A stretch of DNA of 14,124 bases, from NCBI GenBank assembly GCA_947474485.1, contig CANJJP010000005.1, forward strand, positions 1 to 14,124, given 5' to 3'. This DNA is from Bacteroidota bacterium (GTDB lineage: Bacteria; Bacteroidota; Bacteroidia; B-17B0; Aurantibacillaceae). The notes below the pieces were generated by a model that was given only the letters and a program-made list of their open reading frames with translations, had not been told where the DNA came from and made no database searches. Positions 6,260 to 12,021 of this stretch are shown here, piece after piece (the stretch's first letter is position 1; each line of letters opens with the position of its first letter). Both the position numbers and the translations under genes were made by a program.

Positions 6260-7057
6260 ATGAACTATCAAACTAAACAAGGCTTACAACTATATTACGA
6301 GCTACACGGCAAAAAGGATGCAGAAAAAAGCATAATTTTTTTAAATGGACTTTCTCAATCCACGATTTCATGGCTTTTAACAATTCCCTATTTTACAAAA
6401 GACTACCAAGTAATTTTAGTTGACCAAATTCTACAAGGACAATCGGATAAAAACACCGAATGGCAAACCTTTGACCAGCATGCAACCGATATAAAAGACT
6501 TATTAAAGCATTTAGGAATTAAAAAACCAATTATTGCAGGTTTATCTTATGGTAGTATGATTGCACAACATTACGCTGTTCTATTTCCTGATGCGTTGGA
6601 GAAATTAGTTTTAATGGCAACACTTGCACACAAAACTCCTTATTTTGATGCTATTGGACACGCTTGGTGGCGTGCCTTGGAAGCAGGCGGGTATCCATTA
6701 ATGTTTGATGTAATGTTACCAACTGTGTTAAGTGAGCATTATTTTAAAAATCCTTTAATACCAATAAGCGTTATGAAAGATGCACGTTTACATTCGGGAT
6801 TGGATGCAACAGCATTAATTAAATTAATGAAAGCAACTGAGGCAAGAGAAGATTTTCGTCCGCAATTAAAACACATTAAAGTTCCAACACTCATTATACA
6901 AGGCGAAAAAGATTTATTATTACCTCCACATTTTGCAGAAGAGATTCACAAAAACATTCCGCAATCGCAATTAGAAATTATTCCTTTTGTTGGACACACT
7001 TTGAATTTAGAAGCTGTTCCACAAATTACTAAACTGATATTGGATTTTATTAAATGA
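6260..7057 (+). CDS. Alpha/beta-fold hydrolase
   Basis: This is a 265-residue soluble alpha/beta hydrolase with no signal peptide. The probable catalytic triad is complete: S96 in the nucleophile elbow GLSYG (94-98), D218 in QGEKD and H246 in FVGHTLN. The loop LNGLSQS (28-34) supplies the oxyanion hole in place of the usual HG. The region about 125-200 would be the cap domain covering the active site. Substrate specificity is unknown: esterase, lactonase and C-C hydrolase members of this superfamily look alike at this level. It overlaps pgeF by 4 nt (ATGA), so the two are almost certainly cotranscribed and coupled. That hints at, but does not prove, a connection with envelope or nucleoside metabolism. 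Confidence 0.88.
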   Translation: MNYQTKQGLQLYYELHGKKDAEKSIIFLNGLSQSTISWLLTIPYFTKDYQVILVDQILQGQSDKNTEWQTFDQHATDIKDLLKHLGIKKPIIAGLSYGSMIAQHYAVLFPDALEKLVLMATLAHKTPYFDAIGHAWWRALEAGGYPLMFDVMLPTVLSEHYFKNPLIPISVMKDARLHSGLDATALIKLMKATEAREDFRPQLKHIKVPTLIIQGEKDLLLPPHFAEEIHKNIPQSQLEIIPFVGHTLNLEAVPQITKLILDFIK

Positions 7058-7794
7058 TAGATGCTCCCAACATATTTTCTCTGTTTCCTAATCTCATTGC
7101 TGCGCAAAGCAAGCGTTTTGGAGGTGTAAGTGAGGGAGATTTTAATTCGCTTAACCTTGGTTTAAATACAGAAGATTTAGAACAACATGTAGAACAAAAT
7201 AGAAAATTATTTTTCACGTCACTTGGTATTGAAGAATCAAATCTTGCTTCTTCCTATCAAGTACATGGGACTGAAATTTTAATTGCGAATGAAGCGCAAC
7301 GCGCAACAGGTTACGATGCAGTAATTACAAACAAATTGAATTTATTTGTTGCAGTAACCATTGCCGATTGCACTCCCGTTTTAATTTACGATAAACACAC
7401 ACATGCATTAGCTGCAATACATGCAGGCTGGAGAGGAACTACAGCAAAAATAGTTGAACGCACATTAAACGAAATGCAAAAGAATTTCGGCACTAATGCT
7501 GCAGATTGTTTTGCATACATCGGCACTTGTATTTCTAAAAGTGCTTTTGAAGTTGGAAACGAAGTTGCAGAGCGTTTTGATAATGAATTTGTTCATTTTA
7601 ATGAAACAAAACAAAAACACTATGTTGATTTGAAAGCGGCTAATTTGCAGCAATTACAACAATTTGGTATTCCCTCCTCACAAATAGAAATAGCAGAAAC
7701 ATGCACAGTACTCAATAATGAAAGCTATTTCTCTTATAGAAAAGAAAACGGAAAAACAGGTAGAATGCTTGCGGTGATAGGAAGAAAAGAATAA
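7054..7794 (+). CDS. pgeF: Peptidoglycan editing factor PgeF (YfiH / DUF152 laccase-domain family)
   Basis: This 246-residue protein has the family's metal-binding residues: H71 in SYQVHGT, C106 in TIADCTP and H123 in AIHAGWRGT. The downstream conserved blocks IGTCISKSAFEVG, DLKAANLQQL and CTVLNNESYFSYRKENGKTGRM are also present. In E. coli, YfiH/PgeF keeps wrong amino acids such as L-serine out of peptidoglycan precursors. Other members of the family, including mammalian FAMIN, act on purine nucleosides. Which activity dominates here cannot be told. The length is normal. The start ATG overlaps the hydrolase stop, and a palindromic repeat begins 11 nt after its own stop codon. Confidence 0.93.
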   Translation: MIDAPNIFSLFPNLIAAQSKRFGGVSEGDFNSLNLGLNTEDLEQHVEQNRKLFFTSLGIEESNLASSYQVHGTEILIANEAQRATGYDAVITNKLNLFVAVTIADCTPVLIYDKHTHALAAIHAGWRGTTAKIVERTLNEMQKNFGTNAADCFAYIGTCISKSAFEVGNEVAERFDNEFVHFNETKQKHYVDLKAANLQQLQQFGIPSSQIEIAETCTVLNNESYFSYRKENGKTGRMLAVIGRKE

Positions 7795-7805
7795 TTACAA
7801 AAGCG

Positions 7806-7908
7806 CAAATTTACCACAGAGACAATGATTACTCATGGTTTCACGGAGGAATACCGGCAGTTTTCTCTGTGTTTCTTAATGCTCTCTGTGTCTCCGTGGT
7901 AAAATTTG
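7806..7908. repeat. Palindromic intergenic repeat built of CACAGAG/CACGGAG units
   Basis: The left arm CAAATTTACCACAGAGACA (7806-7824) pairs with the right arm TGTCTCCGTGGTAAAATTTG (7889-7908), with one mismatch and one bulged base. Between them are further units: CACGGAGG at 7842-7849 and two direct TCTCTGTGT copies at 7864-7872 and 7883-7891, 19 nt apart. Sequences of the type ACCACAGAGACACAGAG recur in intergenic DNA of many unrelated bacteria, so this is probably a member of a dispersed palindromic family. It is transcribed between pgeF and the next gene and could form a long hairpin. Only one copy is in this window. Confidence 0.7.
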
Positions 7909-7958
7909 AAATCACCAAACAAGCAGCGCGACTTCCAATTAAGCTCAAAAAGTATTTA

Positions 7959-7966
7959 TATCTTTG
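7959..7966 (+). promoter_or_regulatory. -7 element of the DUF3109-rsgA transcript
   Basis: TATCTTTG matches TAnnTTTG and ends 17 nt before the ATG at 7984. A -33 TTG is not evident at the expected distance. It supports starting the protein at 7984, since an upstream TTG start at 7906 would place the promoter inside the gene. Confidence 0.5.
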
Positions 7967-7983
7967 CAATAGAAATTACAGGA

Positions 7984-8571
7984 ATGATAGCAATTAAAAA
8001 CACCATCGTATCTGACGATGTATTAGATAAAAAATTTGTTTGCGACCTTAATGCTTGCAAAGGCGAATGTTGTGTAGCAGGCGAATCGGGTGCCCCTCTT
8101 GATGTGGATGAGTTGCCCCGCATAACCGAAGTACTTGATAAAGTAAAACCATACCTAAACGCAAAAGGATTAAAAGCAATTAAAAAGCATGGTCCGTATG
8201 TATTAGATAGTGATGGCGACTACACTACAACTTTAGTAGGTGAAGAACAAGAATGTGCTTTCGTTATTTTTGATGAAAATAAAATTGCAAAATGTGCTAT
8301 TGAGCAGGCATATAACGATGGAGTTATTGACTGGAAAAAACCAATCTCTTGTCATTTATATCCTGTGCGCATTACTAAACATAAAAATTACGATGCTGTA
8401 AACTACCATAGCTGGAGCGTGTGCAAGCCTGCTTGCGAATGCGGGGCAAAATTAGATGTACCCGTTTACAAATTTTTGAAAGACCCATTAATTAGAGCCT
8501 ACGGAAAAGAGTGGTTTAAGGAGTTAGACCAGGTTGCGAAAGAAAGAATAAAGGCCTTGAAGAAAAAATGA
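7984..8571 (+). CDS. DUF3109 family cysteine-rich protein (putative metal/Fe-S-binding)
   Basis: This is a 195-residue cytoplasmic protein with ten cysteines: C20, C25, C29 and C30 near the N terminus (C-x4-C-x3-CC), C91, C104, C123 in SCHLYPVR, and C147, C151 and C153 in WSVCKPACECG. This pattern is that of DUF3109, related to the YkgJ-type zinc/iron-sulfur chelating proteins common in Bacteroidota. Cluster or zinc binding is inferred from the cysteines, and no reaction is established. The frame can be extended back to a TTG at 7906, but that start lies in the palindromic repeat. The ATG at 7984 follows ACAGGA and a -7 element, so I prefer it. The stop overlaps the rsgA start by 4 nt (ATGA), which suggests translational coupling with a ribosome-maturation GTPase. 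Confidence 0.85.
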   Translation: MIAIKNTIVSDDVLDKKFVCDLNACKGECCVAGESGAPLDVDELPRITEVLDKVKPYLNAKGLKAIKKHGPYVLDSDGDYTTTLVGEEQECAFVIFDENKIAKCAIEQAYNDGVIDWKKPISCHLYPVRITKHKNYDAVNYHSWSVCKPACECGAKLDVPVYKFLKDPLIRAYGKEWFKELDQVAKERIKALKKK

Positions 8572-9500
8572 GAGCCCTCGTTACAAAATCTACTGGAAGT
8601 TGGTATTTGCTTAGAACCGAAGCTGGCGAATACATTGAAGCACGACTTGCAGGTAAAATACGCTTAGAAGGAAGAAAATCTACTAACCCAGTTGTGGTCG
8701 GAGATTGGGTTAAGTATAAGATGGAAAGCGAGGATGGAAATGCCGTAATACAAACGATTGAGAAAAGAAAAAATTATATCATTCGTCGCTCATTAAATTT
8801 ATCAAAGCAAACACATATTTTAGCAGCTAATATTGATCAAGCTGTTTTGGTAGCAACCTTGGTAATGCCACGTACATCAACGGGTTTCATAGATAGGTTT
8901 GTTGTTACTTGCGAAGCCTACAATATTCCTGTAACGATTTTATTTAATAAAAAAGATTTATTGAATGATGAGTTGATGGAAATACAACAAACCATGATGG
9001 ATATTTATACCAACATTGATTATAACTGCATCAGCGTTTCTGCATTAAGTAATGAAGATATAGATGTGGTAAAAACTATTTTGAAAGATAAAACCACTTT
9101 AGTTGCAGGTCATTCGGGTGTTGGAAAATCCACCCTCATCAATGCCTTGCAACCACAATACAATTTAAAAACCGGAATTATTTCTGCAGCTCACTCCAAA
9201 GGAAAACACACTACAACATTTACTGAGTTACTCGAATTAGATTTTGGTGGTTTTGTAATTGATAGCCCAGGAATAAAAGAATTAGGTTTAGTAGAAATGA
9301 AACGCGAAGAAGTAGGCCACTACTTTCCTGAAATACGCGAACATATGAATGATTGCAAATTCAACAACTGCATACACGAAAACGAACCCCAGTGCGCCAT
9401 TAAAGCTGCTGTTGAAAGTGGGGCAATAAATGAAGAGCGCTACATCAATTACCTAAAAATGATGAATGGTGATGAGATGGATTGGAATGAGTGGGATTAG
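8568..9500 (+). CDS. rsgA: Ribosome small-subunit-dependent GTPase A (RsgA)
   Basis: RsgA is a circularly permuted GTPase that checks and releases factors during late 30S subunit maturation. Domains in this 310-residue protein are in the usual order: an OB fold (about 1-70), then a GTPase with permuted motifs, then a zinc domain. The GTPase motifs are G4 NKKD (127-130), G5 SAL (158-160), G1 GHSGVGKS (181-188), the G2/switch I segment KHTTT (213-217) and G3 DSPG (232-235). The zinc ligands are C263, C268, H270 and C276. All key residues are present. The gene overlaps the DUF3109 stop codon, and both probably share the promoter near 7959. Together with rsmI upstream, this window holds two small-subunit maturation genes. 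Confidence 0.96.
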   Translation: MRALVTKSTGSWYLLRTEAGEYIEARLAGKIRLEGRKSTNPVVVGDWVKYKMESEDGNAVIQTIEKRKNYIIRRSLNLSKQTHILAANIDQAVLVATLVMPRTSTGFIDRFVVTCEAYNIPVTILFNKKDLLNDELMEIQQTMMDIYTNIDYNCISVSALSNEDIDVVKTILKDKTTLVAGHSGVGKSTLINALQPQYNLKTGIISAAHSKGKHTTTFTELLELDFGGFVIDSPGIKELGLVEMKREEVGHYFPEIREHMNDCKFNNCIHENEPQCAIKAAVESGAINEERYINYLKMMNGDEMDWNEWD

Positions 9501-9540
9501 ATTAATTGATGATGCTCTAGAAAACACATAAAATAAAAAA

Positions 9541-10254
9541 GTGAAAATCATTGCTTGGAATTGCAATGGAGCATTAAGAAAGAAGTACGAAAGTCTTTTA
9601 GATTATAATGCATATATTCATATTATACAAGAATGTGAAAATCCAGCGTTATCAAAAGACAAAAAGTATATGGATTGGGCCTCGAATTATTTATGGATTG
9701 GTGATACGAAGAATAAGGGAGTTGGAGTATTTGTAAAACATGGTATTAAATTAAGTAAATTAGATTGGTCTAATGCATACAAAGACCACACAGTAAAGCA
9801 TTTCTTGCCCTGCAGAATTAATGACACCTTCAATTTACTTGCAGTTTGGACACATCAAAATAGCTCACCCAATTTTGGATACATAGGCCAATTTTGGAAA
9901 TACCTTCAAATAAACAAAGAAAATTTCAAAAATATCATTATTGCCGGAGACTTTAATAGCAATGTTATTTGGGATGAATGGGATAGATGGTGGAACCATT
10001 CGGATGTTATTAGGGAATTGGGAGAAATAAATATTGAAAGTTTATATCACAAAGTAAAAAAGGAAAAGCAAGGAAAGGAAAGTCAAGCAACTTTTTATCA
10101 TCAACGCAATTTAAAAAAGCCTTATCATATTGATTATTGTTTTGCTTCAAAAGAACACTCAAATAAAATAGAGAGCTACGACATCGAACCATTCGAAAAA
10201 CGGAAACATGTTAGCGACCATTCTCCAATAATCATGATAATAAAACATAAATGA
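9541..10254 (+). CDS. Endonuclease/exonuclease/phosphatase (EEP) superfamily protein
   Basis: This 237-residue protein has a complete EEP active site: N7 in AWNCNGA, E31 in QECE, the catalytic pair D137/N139 in AGDFNSN, D198 in HIDYC and the terminal D226-H227 in SDHSP. The fold is shared by exonuclease III, DNase I-like nucleases and phosphoesterases. The aromatic-rich insert WDEWDRWW (144-151) and the lysine-rich stretch about 171-180 do not point to a known subfamily. The start is GTG. An in-frame stop lies 4 codons upstream, and the next ATG (residue 44) would remove N7 and E31, so GTG is forced. It follows rsgA by 40 nt and may be cotranscribed. No signal peptide is seen, so a nucleic-acid substrate in the cytoplasm is likely but unproven. 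Confidence 0.82.
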   Translation: MKIIAWNCNGALRKKYESLLDYNAYIHIIQECENPALSKDKKYMDWASNYLWIGDTKNKGVGVFVKHGIKLSKLDWSNAYKDHTVKHFLPCRINDTFNLLAVWTHQNSSPNFGYIGQFWKYLQINKENFKNIIIAGDFNSNVIWDEWDRWWNHSDVIRELGEINIESLYHKVKKEKQGKESQATFYHQRNLKKPYHIDYCFASKEHSNKIESYDIEPFEKRKHVSDHSPIIMIIKHK

Positions 10255-10292
10255 TTACTTACACTTCAATTCCGCTAATTTGCAATGGACAA

Positions 10293-11126
10293 TTATTTAC
10301 GGAAAGAAACTTCTAGGTTATGAATGTCGATAAGAGGCTTTAAGAACTCTTCTAAATCGTACACACATAATTGAGAAGCTGCATCACATAATGCTTTTGA
10401 AGGTTCAGGATGTGTTTCAATAAATACACCATCCACGCCGCTTGCTACACCTGCTCTAGAAAGTACAGGTAAAAATTCTCTTGCCCCGCCTTTTACATCC
10501 GAACTTGGAATACCATATTTACGAACACAATGCGTAATATCAAATACAACTGGGTAGCCTAAATTATTTAAATGATAAAAACTTCTTGGATCAACAATTA
10601 AATCATTGTATCCGAAAGTATAACCACGCTCTGTTAAAATTATCTGGTCGTTTCCTGAATCAATACATTTTTGCAAAGGATGTTTCATATTATCAGGCGC
10701 TAAAAACTGACCATGTTTAATATTTACAACCTTACCTGTTTTTGCAGATGCTTTTAATAAATCTGATTGCATACACAAGTAAGCAGGAATTTGAATTACA
10801 TCAACCACTTCTGCAGCTGCGGCTGCTTGATCAGGATAATGAATATCAGTTAACAATGGGAAACCAAATTGCTCTTTTACTTTTGCAAGTATTGCTGTTC
10901 CTTTCGCTAAGCCTGGGCCATCATAATAACTTAAACTACTTCTATTATCTTTTTGGAAAGATGATTTATAAATAATTTTGATTTTCATGCGCTCAGAAAC
11001 TTCACGAAGCTTCTCAGCAGTTTTCATCATTATCAATTCGTCCTCTATAACACAAGGTCCTGAGATTAAAAATAATTCTTCAGCACCACAAGGAATATCT
11101 CCTACTTTTACAATTTTCTTAGTCAT
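10293..11126 (-). CDS. kdsA: 3-deoxy-8-phosphooctulonate synthase (KDO-8-phosphate synthase)
   Basis: KdsA condenses arabinose-5-phosphate with phosphoenolpyruvate to give KDO-8-phosphate, the committed step to the KDO sugar of lipopolysaccharide. The 277 residues contain ISGPCVIE (21-28), KSSFQKDNRSS (54-64), DGPGL (69-73), LTDIH (92-96), IQIPAYLCMQSDLL (111-124), NIKHGQFLAP (135-144), TERGYTFGYNDLIVD (165-179) and FIETHPEP (235-242). C25, H199, E237 and D248 align with the four metal ligands of the Aquifex enzyme, so this is probably the metal-dependent class (E. coli has Asn at the Cys position). Unusual are Q58 and D60 where D and A are common, and H138 where Lys is common. A -7 element sits 4 nt before the ATG, in the 17-nt gap behind the lipid kinase gene. 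Confidence 0.93.
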   Translation of the reverse strand: MTKKIVKVGDIPCGAEELFLISGPCVIEDELIMMKTAEKLREVSERMKIKIIYKSSFQKDNRSSLSYYDGPGLAKGTAILAKVKEQFGFPLLTDIHYPDQAAAAAEVVDVIQIPAYLCMQSDLLKASAKTGKVVNIKHGQFLAPDNMKHPLQKCIDSGNDQIILTERGYTFGYNDLIVDPRSFYHLNNLGYPVVFDITHCVRKYGIPSSDVKGGAREFLPVLSRAGVASGVDGVFIETHPEPSKALCDAASQLCVYDLEEFLKPLIDIHNLEVSFRK

Positions 11127-11130
11127 ACTA

Positions 11131-11138
11131 CAAAGATA
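11131..11138 (-). promoter_or_regulatory. -7 element of kdsA
   Basis: TATCTTTG on the minus strand matches TAnnTTTG and ends 4 nt before the kdsA ATG at 11126. It lies in the short gap between the lipid kinase gene and kdsA, so kdsA may have its own leaderless transcript as well as read-through. No -33 TTG is clear, and that region would lie inside the upstream coding sequence. Confidence 0.5.
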
Positions 11139-11143
11139 AGGAT

Positions 11144-12019
11144 TTATAAATTACTTACTACATTTAGAGTATTAGGCACAACCTTTACAATTACTTCGTT
11201 TCCTGTAATTCCGGGCTCACCGTCAAAATGAAACGGTCCAGCCTCTTTTCTTATTAGTTTAATTTCTTTGCCAGAGAAGCTTTGCATATGTTTTGATACA
11301 TTCGCTTTTCTTGCTAGAATTTTTATTAGTAGACTAATAGCTGATAAAATCCCAAATGGTTTTAATACGCAAACGTCTATTATTCCGTCATTCATTACAG
11401 CTTGAGGAGCTATGTAAAAGTTGTTTCCGTATTGCCCCGCATTAGCAAAGGCAATTAAAAAGGCCTTTACATTTTCTTCTTTTCCATCAACAATCAATTT
11501 ATAATCCTGCGCTTGGTAGGAAAAAAATTCTTTCCAAATAATTCTGATGTATGATTTTAATCCACGTGTAGTGTTAGAGGCAAACAGCGTTCCTATGTGT
11601 GCATCAAAACCAACACCGCTTGTGCAAAAGAATGGAACGTCATTAATAAGGCCTGAATCAATTTTTTTTATTTTTCCCTTAGCAATTAAATTCAGCGCTT
11701 CTTTTATATCCATTGGCACACCAATACTTCTAGCTAATCCATTTCCTGAGCCAAAAGGTAAAATGCCTAATGCAATATCAGTATGGTTTACAGTTTGTGC
11801 AATTTGGTTTACAGTGCCATCTCCACCTACAGCAACGGCAATGGTATATGAATTAGTTAAAATTTGTTGCTGTATGCTTTTAAAATCATCTTTGTTTTTC
11901 CAAACAATAACATCATAATTAATATCAGAAGAAAAGTGCTCTTTTATAAAAGGAGGAATATCCATTTTCTTTTTTACTCCCGCCTTTGGATTAATAATAA
12001 AAACAACTTTTTGCTTCAT
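11144..12019 (-). CDS. Diacylglycerol kinase family lipid kinase (DAGK catalytic domain)
   Basis: This protein of 291 residues belongs to the DgkB/YegS-like family, which transfers phosphate from ATP to diacylglycerol or related lipids at the inner face of the membrane. Motifs seen are INPKAG (9-14), the nucleotide-binding GGDGTVNQ (65-72), LPFGSGNGLAR (87-97), SGVGFDAHIG (134-143), NDGIIDV (210-216) and FHFDGEP (263-269). D67 and the D211/E268 pair are the expected metal-binding or catalytic residues. It has no membrane helix, as is normal for the soluble family. It begins 2 nt after the stop codon of the histidine kinase gene, so it is clearly in that operon. The lipid substrate (diacylglycerol, phosphatidylglycerol or another lipid) cannot be predicted. 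Confidence 0.92.
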   Translation of the reverse strand: MKQKVVFIINPKAGVKKKMDIPPFIKEHFSSDINYDVIVWKNKDDFKSIQQQILTNSYTIAVAVGGDGTVNQIAQTVNHTDIALGILPFGSGNGLARSIGVPMDIKEALNLIAKGKIKKIDSGLINDVPFFCTSGVGFDAHIGTLFASNTTRGLKSYIRIIWKEFFSYQAQDYKLIVDGKEENVKAFLIAFANAGQYGNNFYIAPQAVMNDGIIDVCVLKPFGILSAISLLIKILARKANVSKHMQSFSGKEIKLIRKEAGPFHFDGEPGITGNEVIVKVVPNTLNVVSNL

Positions 12020-12021
12020 AT

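Noticed and set aside
7906..7983. 26-residue N-terminal extension of the DUF3109 protein from a TTG
   Set aside because: The extension begins in the palindromic repeat and spans the TATCTTTG element. The family's sequence begins at the ATG at 7984.
10276..10285. TAATTTG followed by ATG, resembling a promoter and start on the plus strand
   Set aside because: The element is one base short of TAnnTTTG. The frame from that ATG closes after about a dozen codons, antisense to the end of kdsA.
11547..11918. A 123-codon open frame on the plus strand
   Set aside because: It is entirely antisense to the lipid kinase gene, whose motifs are intact. The plus-strand translation shows no recognisable domain and has no promoter or suitable start context.
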